Source of the DNA: Xiphias gladius
Taxonomy: Eukaryota > Chordata > Actinopteri > Istiophoriformes > Xiphiidae
Direction: 5' to 3'
DNA length: 64,000 bases
Assembly: GCF_016859285.1 (NCBI RefSeq)
Contig: NC_053400.1
Span: 25,442,001 to 25,506,000 of the forward strand
Position 1 is the stretch's first letter. Every line of letters starts with the position of its first letter. Made by a program: the position numbers and the translations under genes. Below the pieces are notes generated by a model, which was given only the letters and a program-made list of their open reading frames with translations, was not told where the DNA came from and searched no databases. Shown here piece by piece: positions 1 through 11,955 of this stretch.

Positions 1-1040
1 TCCAGTCCTGGACCACACCACGTTTATGCGCCTGTTCGTGGATTTTACACACGGCATCATAAAGCTCTCTCCCTCGACGGCTCTGTAGTGCTGATGTGTA
101 GTATCCTGCCGAAGACCTATGAGTCCTGCAGTTGCTGCAGAGTCATATGTCTCTTTTTAATTGTACACTCTAAAAAGGAGACACCATTAATAACAATACA
201 ATTTGTGTTTAAAGTAATTACCTGGTCGTTTGTTTTGATGGTTTCCCATACAGCATCCGTCCAAGACAATGGGAAAGATTAAACAAACCAGAATGTATCC
301 GGTTTGCATCCTGTCTCTCTAAATCTGTAAAAAAAAATCTCATTTAATTAGGTCATGATGCTGATCAAATCAGTCTTCCTTAAATGTGAGTGTTTTTTCT
401 AATGTTTACTCATGCATAACCAGATCTAGAGTTGTTGTATTTCCTCCTAATTGTCGGAAGTGCTTGTTCCCCGTCTCTTGGGTGGTGACTCTTTAGGTGC
501 AACATTTTCACAGGACATATAAATGTTGTAGTAGGTGGTATCATACAGTTTCCTGTTGAGTTGTTTTTCTTGATTTCCCTAGAAACTGCCACTGAAGTGA
601 TATTTGTCTTCCTGGTAGTTGTTAGCCACTTCCTATGTGAATGCATTTCTTAGAATTGCTGTGTTATATTTTACTGTTCTATGGAGGGAAACCCTAACCT
701 TAGTAGGTTAGGCAGATTTTTCAGAGGCATGCTTTTTAAAACAATGAAATTTAGACGACAATAATAAAGCAAGATACAACACAGTTTTCTAAGATTAAAG
801 TTAGAGACCACACACATGATGCACATTCCCTCTGCTTTAACATGTGGTAAGTACAAAGGAGTCTTCAACAAAATACTTTCTGAAAGCACTGCAGACCACA
901 ATGTATAATAATCAAAAACCAAGCCAGTCAAAATGCAGATATTGACCCAGATAAGTTGTATCTTAACTACCACATATTGGTTAGCCCTACTTACCACATG
1001 TTAAAGCAGAGGGACTCTCTGAAGACTCCTTCAACAAAAC

Positions 1041-1072
<32 letters not shown>

Positions 1073-1518
1073 CAAAGCCATGAAGTTGAAGAAACATTGT
1101 GAGATTGTGAGATTGATTGAGATAGGATTGTCTCGAGGCACAGATCTGGGGAAAGCTACAAAAAAATTCTGCTGCATTTAAGGTTCCCAAGAGTACAGGG
1201 GTCTTCGGCTAAGTACTGATTGTCAGTATGGGGTCTTGAATGTAGATTCTTGACGGTAAAAATGAATTTAAAGGATTTTAGCGTAAGGCTGCAACATTAC
1301 AAAATGCCAGAAAGGGGAAGGGGTCTGAATACTTTCTGAATGCAATGCATAATCACTGCCTAGAAATGAGAAACCTTTTTTTGTCTACCCTTGTCTGAAA
1401 TCAAGAACCCACTGTTTCAAAAATCACTAAGAATTTCTAGTGGTAAACCTGCAACCGTTTTCATTGTGAACTGCACATGTGCCAGATAGAACAGGAAGCT
1501 TAAAGGACAGGATCAGGT
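1..1518. other. Intergenic, no gene recognised
   Basis: AT-rich DNA with short open frames only. The one structured element is an inverted repeat with arms at 827-853 and 988-1014. Confidence 0.6.
827..1014. repeat. 27-bp inverted repeat flanking 134 bp
   Basis: The arm at 827-853 (TCCCTCTGCTTTAACATGTG...) is the exact reverse complement of 988-1014. Beyond the arms, GGAGTCTTCAACAAAA (inside) and GACTCCTTCAACAAAA (outside) look like a rearranged copy of one motif. It is probably a decayed palindromic mobile element. Confidence 0.7.
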
Positions 1519-2125
1519 TGTTAAAGGAATAGCTCAACTTTTTCAAAAATAAACATATTCACTTTGAGATGAGAAGATCAATATCAATCTAGTTACAGAG
1601 CTGGAAATGGACGCATTTAGCCTAGCTTAGCATAAAGACAAGCAGGGGGACACAACTAGCCTGACTCTGCCCAAAGTGAAAAACTATGGAAACCAACACT
1701 CATTTTTTTTAAAAATGTACATAAGCAGAAATATAAAAACATTTTACCCATTTTACTGTTATTCTGGGCAGGATCTCTTGTTAGTAATCTGATTGCCAGA
1801 TATGGCTGGTGGGCAGGCTTTGGTTCTTGTCTCTGTACAGGTACAATGGTACCAAACCTGGCAATCTCACTGTGACGACAGGACTCTGAGCAGTTACTGC
1901 ACCCAGCTGCTGTTTGCTAATGAAGAGGTCCAGCACTCACCACGCAACCAGAAATTATAGTTTTTACGTTTCTGCTTGTGGATGGGTTAAACAAACATAG
2001 ACACAATGAGTTTATTAGTGAGATTTAGAGGTGATGAAAGGCGTGTTTTTGAGCTTTAGACAGAACCAGGCTCGCTGTTCACCCGTTTACAGTCTTTTTG
2101 TTAAGTTAGGCTAACCATTTCCGGA
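1519..2125. mobile_element. Foldback repeat family 1, copy 1
   Basis: Left arm begins AAAGGAATAGCTCAAC and contains TAGCATAAAGAC and CTAGCCTGACTCTG. The right arm (about 2025-2125) is the inverted version (CAGAACCAGGCTCGCTG, ACAGTCTTTTTGTTAAG). A non-autonomous element with long imperfect inverted arms and no coding capacity. Confidence 0.7.
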
Positions 2126-3245
2126 CCCCAGAAAACGAATACACATATTTCCTTTTAGCTGTTAAGGGTCATTAGTTAGCAAACAATTGTCTACTTACAC
2201 ATCCATCAGAAACCAAGCAATATCAACATTCATTTGGATTCACAATTTTGGCCACCTGGACATTCACTGGCATATTGCTTTGTCATGATCTCCAACAACT
2301 ACCTAAATAATAATCTGGGTCCTATTCTATTTGTGACAACTAAGCTACTCAGTAACTTTGTCTGTCTGCTGGACGGCTAGTGCACAGTTGGTTTACCAGA
2401 GTCCATTTGCTGGAAACTGCAGACACAACCGTAAAGGAAATGTGCATAATTGTGCTGAAAGTACAGTTGTAGTCTGGTGATAATTTTCAGTGGGTTTTAA
2501 TATAAAATATATTGAATAATGCAGGTATAAAATGATATGCCATTTATTTTTAAGTACAGTTCTAGCCTAGGGCATCACAGTAGCACATATGCAGTAAAAG
2601 CAGTTATAGAGGAAATGAATGGTGAGGATGAAGAAATGATGAAGAGCAGCATGACAGTGACAGTAAGGATATTAATGTGGGTAAAGAGAACAGAGCTTGC
2701 ATGTTCAAAAACAAACATAGGTAAATGTTTTCCACAGAAGACCTACATATACACAATGGTTGGACAAGAGATGCATAATAAATTATGTAAATCCAGTTAA
2801 ATCACTTAAATATAAAAGTGGGATTTTAATTCATTAGCCAGTATGGAAAGCAACACTTCAACTGTAAAGAAAATGTACGAGTTGGACAATTCTGGATATG
2901 TCAGTATTAACAGTGTAAAGGCTTGTGCGGTAATGTATAAGCTCATATAATAACAAGAAGCAATTTTACATTTTCATATTACTTTCATTCATACTTCAAA
3001 GGTCTTTGCAGCTGACAGGTAAAGTAGCTTGTGTCAGTGTTCTGTCTTACTAAAGGAGTTTTTTCCTGAAAAAGGAAACATATCTTTGGCAATTCAGAAA
3101 TACAAGATGTTATATGGAAAAATTAAGACACTACACTTAAATGTTACAAAATGAAAGTTCAATATGAATTCTTTATTTTAACTACAGAATACTGTACAGG
3201 ATGGTGGTGAAGATGGATATGACATTGACTAGTAAACCCAACTTG
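2126..3245. other. Intergenic, 3' flank of IL-1R copy A
   Basis: AT-rich, no gene recognised. On the minus strand AATAAA at 3177-3172, 79 bp past the stop codon, is a candidate poly(A) signal for copy A. Confidence 0.5.
3172..3177 (-). terminator. Candidate poly(A) signal of IL-1R copy A
   Basis: AATAAA on the minus strand, 79 bp downstream of the stop codon. This would give a short 3' UTR; more distal signals are possible. Confidence 0.4.
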
Positions 3246-3255
3246 GCTAAACATT

Positions 3256-6200
3256 TTACCACAACGCAACATCCTGAATTGTCTGTGGTAAAAGCCTCAT
3301 TTTTGGTGCGTGCTGTGGCACAGGTAGGTGATAACGTAGCTGCTTCCAGAAGGAGGAGGATGGTGGCATGGAGCTTACGCCCTTCCAGGTGACACAGTCT
3401 CCAGCCTCAGTAAGAAGATGTAAGGCCTCGTGTAAGGAACCTGACATCGACATTTCAGTTGTCTCAGTTTTGATGAAAATCAATCGAGTCTGCCGCTCCA
3501 CAAGGGCTGCATGGATGGCACTCAGCAGTCCAGACCCTGGACCAGGATCTGGAGAGGTGGGAACCAAAACCACCGTCCGGCTCTGCTCTGTGCAGTCTAA
3601 CACTGCCTCTGCTGCAGCTGCAACCAACCAGAGCTCAGATTACACATGACTTCATTAATATTTTTAGGTCAGTTTTCTTCAAAGTATCTTTTAAATACGC
3701 ACCTTTCCCTGGTAGGACATCACGATCATAAAGACAGAGACGGTAACCAAACGTCTCTTCCAAAACACTCTCCAGCCATCTTCTGTCATGAGCATTTAGT
3801 CCTTCATCTGTGTCGCTCTTATAATACATCAAAAAGGCATCGTAGCTTTTTCCATCTAATTAAACAACAACAAACCACAACAGCTCTGTCACTGCTGTCA
3901 AATTGTCTGCAGAAACAAGCATGAATGTATCTCTAAACTATAAGCTGCTAGTTAAAATGAAACAAATAGCCAAAAATATGACTCCCACCTGATCCGCTGC
4001 TATGGCAGCCAAGAGTGTCTCTTAGGAAAAGCGTGATGTCAATTTTCAACTTCACATAGATAACTAATGCCACAGCCATTACCACCAAGATGCCCACAAC
4101 GCTGAGAGCCAGGGAAATGTATGAAGGGCAAGCTGCAGGGTAATAATGGAGAAAGTAAAATTATTAAATGGTAATTTAAACACTCAGTCATTTGAATGTG
4201 AATATTATGTCAAACTGATACATGAATTCACTGATTAAGTGACAGAAAATTATGACTTTTTTTGACGAATAAAATCATTATTTTTTTATCTAATTAATTA
4301 ATCAAAAATAATAATAAACTAACTGAGCAATAAAGTAAATAACTAAAAAAGTACCACTAGGCAAACCTTTTTTGATCAGAGTGATGGTGACAAAGCTTGA
4401 GGTTTGGTAGACAGTTTCCAGTTTACAGGTATAATTTTTTGATAGATCCTCCTCCGACACCTTTCTGAAGACCAGAGATGCTGTCATCTTTATTTCTTCA
4501 GCATTATTTTCCCTGGAAAACAAATGAAAGGACATAATACTGGAGGATTAGGAAAGACAAGCTATTTTATGTGTGTGTTGAGTGTTCATGTGGCCGTGTG
4601 TGACATTGGCAAATTTGTTGTAATAGTTGTGCTGTGCAGTGTTTACCGTGTGCAATTGTAGAAAACTGATAAGTTGGCCTTTTTGTCGACAAATGATTTC
4701 CCACTCAACCAGAACACCCCGTCAAAGTCCGAATATGTAACAGCTTTACAATCAATCACCACTGTTGAGCCTAGACAAAGCAGTTCACAAACACTTTAAA
4801 AGTAGTAATTTGGAAAGGTAGGAAATGTTCATATGTGTATCCATGCTACAAGATTGAAGCTCACCCAAATCTACATGAAATACATCATTCTTGCGTGGCG
4901 AAACGATTACTGCAGTTTTCTCCGATTCTGCGCAAAAAAGGAGAAAACTCTTTACACCTTTTTTTGAACATATGAACTTCAACTTCAAGATAAACATATC
5001 GATAAAGTGTTTTTCTTACTCTTTGGTTTGACATCAAGTACCACTGTAAAGGTCATATTGTATGTTTGTCCATGATACAGGTAAGATCTGGTACAGGTGT
5101 AAACACCGTGGTCTTTCTCTTCCACACTTGAGAAGTAACCGTCTTTAGACAAAGACTCACCCTCCTACAAGATGAAAAATGAGTTGAATTTTTAAGCATG
5201 AAGTTACTGAAAACCAGCCTCAAATGAATGGAAGACACATTTAAAGTCCAAAAAAACTACAGTATACTGAAGGGTAAAAGTTAAAAAATGGATACATAGA
5301 TTTGTAAATCTAATGGGTTAAAACATGCTGTCCCCACCAGACCACATGTCTACAGCTTCTAATTATAAAACCAGATTGCATTCACAGTCAAAAATCTGCA
5401 GTGTAAAATTACCTTGTGCCATGTGATGCTGTTACGGGTAATATTCGGGATATTTTCAGCAGGGATATTTACATCTGGGCAATTCAATTTGCAGGACTCT
5501 TGTGCGTAACATGTCTTAGAGTACTTGGTCCTCTCTTCATACTCTCTGGACTGTGCTGTGTTTACTGTCAGCATGAACCATAACTGGCTGCTGACATTCC
5601 TGTCATGTCATAAAAGAAACAATTATATAAACATACTGTATGAAGGTTTTTCACTTCACATTTATATCGCAGCAACTCACTCTGAATGTGGAAGTAAAGA
5701 AAGCTTTAAGGATCATTTTCCAAAATTTTTCATAGTTTTTCCAAAATACAAAAATGTTCCTCTTATCCGGTGTGCCAAAGACGCAGCATTAGAAGAAACC
5801 AGGATAGCTTTGTCAACCCATTGTGACGTATTTGGACTTAAAACATAGACTTTGAAGGAGGCGTCCCTTGACATGGCATGTGGCTATTGTCTTACATTAC
5901 TAGCTGGCTGTGTACAAAGCTATCCAGTGCTGTAATCTCACAGAAAGAAACAAAAGAAAAAAGAGCTTTAAGTATTCACAGTACATTCACGAATCAATGT
6001 AATCGAACACGTCCCTCTGCATGACAGTGCAGCAGAGTGTCACAAATACCAGCGAATCCCATTTATGAAAAGACATTATGTTGCTGTTTTAGAACTATTA
6101 TACCAGGGAGAACGGATGTCTGCGGCAGACATCTCCTGGATGACTTGCCTGGATGGCTGACAGATTAAAAATGCACAGATTCTTGTCCTTGCTGATGCGT

Positions 6201-9200
6201 TCGCTTCCCATAATTTCTGCAGATTTGTCAGCTGCACATTCATGCAGCGAATCTCCCGTTCTACCACATCCGAAATATGCGCTACTGGATCCAGATCGAT
6301 CTGGTGACTGCGGAGGCCACGGAAGTACACTGAACTCACTGTCATGTTCATGAAATCAATTTGAGATTTTTTTTAAGGGGCCCAAAGTGTGCCAAGAAAA
6401 AACTCCCCACACCATTGCACCACCACCACCAGCCTGGACTGTTGACACAAGGCAAGTTGGGTCCATGGATTGATTCATGCAGTTGATGCCATATTCTGAC
6501 CCCTCCCATCTGCTGCCTCGGGAAAAATCCAAATTCATCCGGCCAGGCCACGTTTTTTCAGTCTTCAGCTGTCCAGGTTTGGTTAGCCTGCCGCTCACTG
6601 AATGTATTTTGTATGCGGCATCATTCCGAGTAAACTCAAGAGACTTTTGTGCGTGAAAATCCTCGGAGATCAGGAGTTTTTTCACAAATACTCAAACCAG
6701 CCTGTGGCGACCAACAATCATGCCACTGTCAACATCTCTGAGATCACATTTTTTTCTTCATTATGATGTTTGATGTGGCCATTAACTAAGGCTCCTGACC
6801 TGTATCTACATGATTTTCTGCACTGCACTGCTGCTACATCATTAGCTGATTGCATGAGTAACCTGGTGCATAGGTGTTCCTGCTTAAGTGCTTGGGGAGT
6901 GTAGGTACAGCCTTGTACAGTGTCAGACTGAAATATGAAAGCTTACACTGTATAAATTAATTTTTAATGATAAGGAAACATAATCTTAAGATATTAGGAT
7001 ATAAAACAAAGTCAGGATCATTGTAGGACTGACAGGTATTTACCCCAGAGAGCAAGAGTAATTCCCCTGATGATTTTCAGATGCACTGAGAATAACAAGG
7101 CTCATCCCATAAACCTGCACTCCCATCTGCCTCTGCTCAGCTGATGACATGTTGGTCAGATCCACCTCCTGGGTGGCATAACTGGTCCAGATCGGTTTGG
7201 CATCACTGTTATGATTAATGTGAGAAGGGCACTGCAGCGCCACCATCTCACCTTCCTTGACACATATCTCCTTGTGTCTCGGGCGGCACGCACCTGTCAA
7301 AGAGTGTCACAAATGTTAGCTCATTTTACTGTGTAAAACTGTAACATGAACTGACCTGTGGACAGCTAGAACTAAATGTCAAAGATGTAATTATTGTATT
7401 GTTGTATCACAGAGATATGTGGCTGGTTAAAACCAGTACCAGCCGGTGTCCTGCCCACTGTTAAACTGAGGCTCGCACGCAAACTGATCGGTTTATCTCA
7501 CTGTCAATCAACAAATCAATAGCCCTGGTCCTTATGTGCAGAACGAGTTAGACCTCTGGTTGTAACCCTTCTTTGCATGTTCTTACGGGGATCCAAACGA
7601 CATGTGAGCATCTAAGTGCGGTTGTGTCTCTTTCTCTGTAAGGGGTAAGAGGTCGTAAAGAGTTCACTAAACAGCTGCCTGTGTTATCAATGGTAATGAG
7701 GCTCATACTTCCTGTCAGATTCACCAGAAGTTTAAGCTGATTCCACTGATTGTTTGGATTACTGTTCTGTACTGAGCTATCATATTCAAACCCTCCAGAA
7801 CTCTGATAAAATGCTTTGTTTGGTGAATTTATTTCTGGGCAAACCTAAATTCTACACTTACATAATCAATCACAAATCTTGACCACAACTACTATTATGT
7901 TTCTCTGAAAATTACATGTGCAATAAGTTTGAAGTTAATAAGAATCTTTGAAGGGCATATGACTTGAAGTAGGACAAAAATACTGTTTATTAATTATAAT
8001 TATTATTTATTATTAATTATAATTATTATTAATTATTCATTATTCATGTCTATTAATTAACAATTTACTGCCGTCAACCAATCAGAGATTTCCTTCAATT
8101 AGGGATGTAGATTGGTTTGTTAAAGCAAGTTGACCGGCTATAATATAACAATTTATTTTAAAATGTATTTTAAAATTTGAATGATACTGACAACAGTAGA
8201 AGTTTGCCTCTTTGTGAAACAGCACGAGCTTGGCTGATCCCTCCATTCTTAGACTGAACTGTAGGGGTGGCTAATAAGTTACCATGATCTAAGGGATCTG
8301 GTTGGAACATATCGTCTGATGAACTTGCTCAGGTAAACAGGGGTAAGGCCATGGAGACGAAACGAAGGATCTTAAAAATCCATTGTAAAAGACAAAGGCA
8401 GCCAGTGCAAGGCTTTAAGAGCCGGACTGACGTGGTCTCTCCTCTTGGTTCAGGTTAAGATTCTTGCAGCAGTGTTTCGTACCTGCTTTAGATGTGGAAC
8501 AGTGGTCTAAGAGAGACCGGTCAACAGTAATCCAGTCTAGCTGACACCAGAGTATGTGCGTTTCTTGCTCTCAGCTAAGCAACTGCTATAAATCAAGAGT
8601 GGGGGTTCTTAACCACATCCTAGTTTCTTGGTGTCCATGAGTCTTGTGATTTCAGTGTGAAGGAAAACGGGTAAGGTTTGTGGAAAGCAGCACTTGTCGG
8701 TGCATTAAAGAAAAGATATGTGTTGAGATGTTGAGTGCCAATGTATTTAAAATGTGAGTGTATATAATATTTGCATAATGTGTCCATGCTTTAATTACAT
8801 CTGCATGTGACAGTGTAGCACAGAAACAACAGCCTCTGCTGTTATTATGATTTGTGGCTGCCAGGATCACTATGCTCATAAACCATATTAATTTTCAGCG
8901 GTTTTGTCCAGTTTAATTAATTCACATGATCTACAGTTTTGAGGTCCTTGTACTTTGCTTGAGTTTATCCATTTTTATTCTTGTACTCCACAACAATTCA
9001 GAGGCAAATATTGTACTTTTTACTCCACTACATTTATAACTTTAGTTAATAGTTACTTTGCAGATTCAGATGAATCATACAGAATATAATCACTGACTAG
9101 ATTATAATGTATTATTATAGGTTAAAATAAGTACTTTTACTTGTGGTACTTTAAGTCTTGTTTTTTTTTTTAACTTTTATTTGCGCTTAAGTAAAAATCT

Positions 9201-9597
9201 TGTACATTTCTACAACGTATTGTTGCCTTCACTTAAATAAGATATGTGATACCTGATGCTGTGTTACAAGCTATTTATAGTTGAGTATGTACTTCATTGT
9301 TATGTTTTTTTTTTTTTTGCTTTTTTGCTTTTCTGTGTCCATGTCTCCTTGGACTGAATCAAGGTTTTTTTTTTGGTTCTTCTTTTTCTTCTTCCTCTAT
9401 TTTGCTTTTTTTTTTTTTTTTTTTTTTTTTTTGGTTTGTTTGTTTTTTGTTTGTTTGCATGGAGACGTGCGTTATTTGGATCTTCTTTTTTTGTGTGTGA
9501 CTAATCCCTTATCGTCCTTTCACACCATTAAGAGCATTCTCTTACCTGTTTTTGATGTAAGGAGGAGAATCAGAGGGAGCAGAAGTACTTTCACCAT
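3256..9597 (-). CDS. Interleukin-1 receptor family protein, copy A (IL1R1-like, Ig-Ig-Ig-TM-TIR)
   Basis: Type I membrane cytokine receptor that should bind an IL-1-family ligand outside the cell and signal through a cytoplasmic TIR domain. Ten coding exons, all with matching phases: 9597-9546, 7293-7044, 5599-5413, 5164-5020, 4927-4865, 4770-4647, 4512-4367, 4132-3989, 3855-3703, 3617-3256; 1626 nt, 541 aa. Seen: signal peptide (residues 1-17, leucine-rich), Ig1 (about 18-105), Ig2 (about 125-210), Ig3 (about 215-320) with paired cysteines and many N-glycosylation sequons, a membrane helix (about 327-350), then TIR box 1 (YDAFLMY), box 2 (DRDVLPG, 414-420) and box 3 (FWKQLRYH). Length is normal for the family. 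The FWKxxRYHxP end and the juxtamembrane KIDI motif resemble IL1R1 more than IL18R1 or ST2, but the subtype is inferred. It is the left member of a tandem pair. Intron 2 carries a Tc1-like remnant that copy B lacks. Confidence 0.9.
4370..5727. repeat. Near-identical tract in copy A (gene-conversion-like)
   Basis: Exons 3-7 and the introns between them match 17343-18618 almost base for base, apart from a roughly 70-bp segment (about 5287-5356) missing from copy B and some small differences. Similarity drops sharply at both ends, inside intron 2 and at the end of exon 7, whereas flanking introns are hard to align. Confidence 0.75.
6070..6690 (-). mobile_element. Tc1/mariner-like transposase remnant
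   Basis: Lies in intron 2 of IL-1R copy A, same strand as the gene. Two pieces of a Tc1-type transposase are readable in different frames: GGGGAMVWGVFSW (6350-6690) and LDPVAHISDVVEREIR with NVQLTNLQ (6076-6351). Frameshifts and a missing middle make it inactive. Copy B has no counterpart, so it was inserted after the duplication or lost from B. Confidence 0.85.
6691..6905. repeat. Dispersed repeat fragment
   Basis: Block with the common fish repeat pattern GACCTGTATCTACATGATTTT and GGTGTTCCTGCTTAAGTGCTTGG; a related tail (ATTAGGTACACC, GCAATAAATCCTACC) is at 13438-13520. It ends close to the Tc1 remnant and may belong to a nested insertion. Confidence 0.55.
8230..8560. repeat. Dispersed repeat fragment (fish LINE-tail type)
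   Basis: Contains GTGCAAGGCTTTAAGAGCCG, TGACGTGGTCTCTCCTCTTG and GAGACCGGTCAACAGTAATCC, a block I recognise as very common in teleost genomes, probably a retroelement fragment. No intact reading frame. Confidence 0.5.
8935..9245. repeat. Dispersed repeat family 3, copy 1
   Basis: Rich in GTACTTTTACT/AAGTAAAAGTAC motifs, with the string TACTCCACTACATTTATAAC, shared with the other family 3 copies in this window. Confidence 0.6.
9405..9432. repeat. Poly-T tract
   Basis: About 28 T's in a T-rich block (9306-9490). On the receptor's strand it is a poly-A tract, perhaps a retroposed tail. Confidence 0.8.
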
Positions 9598-10061
9598 CTT
9601 AAAAGCCTGCAGCACTGTGCACCAAACATTCAACAGCGTTGTCAAAAATGTGCTCTGAACAAACAGCCCCCAAATGCAGCTCTGATACAGCTGTGCATTG
9701 CCCTAAAGTTGTGAATCATATTGCGTGATGATAGAAGTGAAACTTAAGGAAATGCGTGACATTGTCGCTGTCATGTAAACACCCCCTGAATCTCCAATAT
9801 TACTATTATTAGCGTCATCATTTTTTGTATTCATTTATGGACTAATTGTTTATTTTGAATATACCTTTCTTGATGCTGAGTTTTTCCCTTCTGTGATAAA
9901 TGCAAACAATGAAAATCCAACTTTAAAAACATCTCATGGTGCAGTTTCGTGTCATCCGCAGTGAGATGTGGAAACGGGGCAGGGGAAACACGCGTCACTG
10001 GCTGCGCAAGTGTGCAACCAGAGGAAACAATAAGGCACTGACTAATTCATTCCTTGTGATA

Positions 10062-10205
10062 GGGAGTCCACTGGGGACTTTGACCGTCTCTCAGCAGAAG
10101 TTGGACTTAGAGAACAAGCTGACAGTGATCCAACGACACATCTGGCCCGTGGCCGGGACACTGGTCCAGTCTCTGTATTCAAAGCAGGCCAGGCCACGGG
10201 CCATG
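10062..10205 (+). pseudogene. Degenerate copy of ccdc81 exon 3
   Basis: The stretch encoding SQQKLDLENK, then VIQR and LVQSL, aligns with ccdc81 exon 3 (22298-22451), including the GGTGAG donor. It lacks about 9 nt near the start of the exon and has many substitutions. Intronic DNA shortly after it (10328-10361) also matches ccdc81 intron 3 (about 23130-23170). No other ccdc81 exon was recognised nearby. It sits just upstream of IL-1R copy A, in the same relative place that intact ccdc81 holds beside copy B, so it is a leftover of the tandem duplication. Confidence 0.85.
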
Positions 10206-10479
10206 GGTGAGCGCAGCAAACAGGGTATCCCTATAAAGAATGAATAAAGGATAAAGAGAGCAGGGGAATGAAATTAAAGCAGAGCAGGGGCAGGATAAGA
10301 TAGTCATTAGTAGCTCGCACTTGGTTCGGATTTGAATCTTACAGCGAGGGATCAGAAAGAAGCTGGTTTAAGAATTTCTTTGGACAAAATAAAGAATATC
10401 AATACTTGTTAAATCTGTGCAGTTTGCTGTTGTATTTATGCAGTGAACAAACAGAATATATCATTGAAATGTTATTACT

Positions 10480-10719
10480 GACACGTGTAACCAGCATTTT
10501 AATATTGTCAAAGTTTAGCTAATTTTAACAAAATATACAATTGGGTATTTTAATCTATAATAGTATGAACTGATCACAGTTTTTACTTAAAATATTTATC
10601 TAAAAAGTAACTATGGTTGTGAAATAAAGTGGAGTAAAAAGGGCAACATTTCCCTCAGAAATGTAGTGGAGTAGAAGTATAAATTATCATAAAATTGAAA
10701 TACACAAAACCTCAAAACT
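10480..10719. repeat. Dispersed repeat family 3, copy 2
   Basis: AT-rich DNA with GTGGAGTAAAAAGGGCAACATTTCCCTCAGAAATGTAGTGGAGTAGAAGT-type strings shared with 19840-19900 and 39360-39420; adjoins the LINE remnant. Confidence 0.6.
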
Positions 10720-11955
10720 GTTGTCTAGTACAGTACTTGAGTACATGTACAACTGCAAAGATGAGCATATCTTCGATAAAATTCAGTCTGGCTGCCGCCG
10801 CTTGCACTCAACAGAAACAGCTTTTCTCAGAGTCTCTAACGATATTTTGATACACAGTGATGCAGGAGAATGTTTCGTGTTGGTGCTGTTGGTTCTCAGT
10901 GCTGCTTTCGATACTGTGGACCAACGTATCGTGTTTGCAGTGGTTCGTTTCCTACCTCTCGGATAGGAGAAAATCGGTTTCTGTTGGCAGTTTTGCCTGC
11001 TCATCTGAATTTCTGTATTGTGGTGTGCCCCAAGGTTCAGTCTTTGGTCCTATTCTTTTCACCTTGTATATGCTTCCCCTTAGATAATAGGGCACTTTAA
11101 AGGTATCTCCCATCACTTTTATGCAGATGACATTCAATTACATTTCTAATTCAAATCTCAAAACATAGCCAAATTGTAAGTTTTAAATACTATTTGAATA
11201 AAAGACTGAATGGTTGCTAATTTCTTACAGCTAATTGCTGAAAAAACTGAGATCTTTACTTCTGCCCCTCCTAGTGTTGTCCCTAAAATAATGGATGGTC
11301 TATGTGTCTCTAGGTGTCACAATGGACCAGGCTCTGGACCAACATGTTCAGTGTCTTATTTGCTTGTTTTCTCCAGCTGAGAAACATTGTAAAGCTCAGG
11401 CCCCTTGTATCTCAAGTGGAAATGGAAATGTTAATCCATGCTTTTATATTGTCCCGTCTCGACTATTGCAACTGTCTTTTAAACTGCCACGGCAAAACAT
11501 CCCTGGATCGTTTACAAGTTGTCCAAAATGCTGCTGCTAAGCTCTCGACCAGGTCCCTCAAAAAGTCTCATGTGACACTGATTCTAATTACTCTTCACTG
11601 GCTCTCCATCAAAATCCGAATCCAATTCAAAGTCCTTGAGACCACCTATAGAGCTCCTTTGCTGGTTGTTCCTGCAGCAAGGTTTTAAACTAAAAGAGAC
11701 TGCACTTTTGAGGTTGTGGCTCCTAGACTTTGGAACTGTCTCCCCTGGAATTCAAGATCTGTGGACACATTTAAAAGGTAGCTCAAGGCCTACTTGTTTA
11801 GGCTTGCCACTGTGTAATTTTTCTATTTATTCTGATTTTTATTACACTTTATGTCTGTATATATGTCTTTTTTTTTTTTATCTCTGTAAAGCACTTTGTG
11901 ACATCTCTGCTCTTCAAAGTTGCTATATAAATAAAGTATTTTCTTACTTACAATC
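10720..11955 (+). mobile_element. L2-like non-LTR retrotransposon remnant (reverse transcriptase and 3' end)
   Basis: Frameshifted pieces of a LINE reverse transcriptase: QSGCRRLHSTETAFLRV and LSAAFDTVD (10780-10930), GVPQGSVFGPILF (11020-11070), FYADDIQL around the catalytic Asp pair (11118-11145), SRLDYCNCLL and LDRLQVVQNAAAKL (11450-11550). A block before LLVVP is deleted. The 3' end has the L2-type tail GTAAAGCACTTTGTGACATC and GCTATATAAATAAAGT (11885-11945). Inactive and 5'-truncated. It separates the two duplication units. Confidence 0.88.

Larger units (their letters stand above)
7294..9545. other. Intron 1 of IL-1R copy A, repeat-filled
   Basis: 2.25 kb without exons. Holds an AT-only palindromic stretch (about 7985-8060), a dispersed repeat (8230-8560), a family 3 repeat (8935-9245) and a poly-T tract (9405-9432). 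The copy B intron is only 0.94 kb. Confidence 0.7.
3246..10361. repeat. Tandem segmental duplication, left unit (IL-1R copy A + ccdc81 relic)
   Basis: Paralogous to 16165-23170. Similarity starts just downstream of the TIR stop codon and continues through all ten receptor exons to ccdc81 intron 3. Offsets between matched points change (about 12.9 kb at the TIR and Ig2-3 exons, 12.0 kb at exon 2, 10.7 kb at exon 1, 12.2 kb at ccdc81 exon 3), showing several later insertions and deletions. Confidence 0.85.

Noticed and set aside
1-282. Open frame at the left edge, with a weak hint of a reverse-transcriptase-like FVDF string
   Set aside because: Too short and too vague to call; no other LINE motif follows it.
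9281-9658. Phe-rich open frame upstream of IL-1R copy A
   Set aside because: Created by poly-T tracts; the opposite strand holds the real receptor exon 1.
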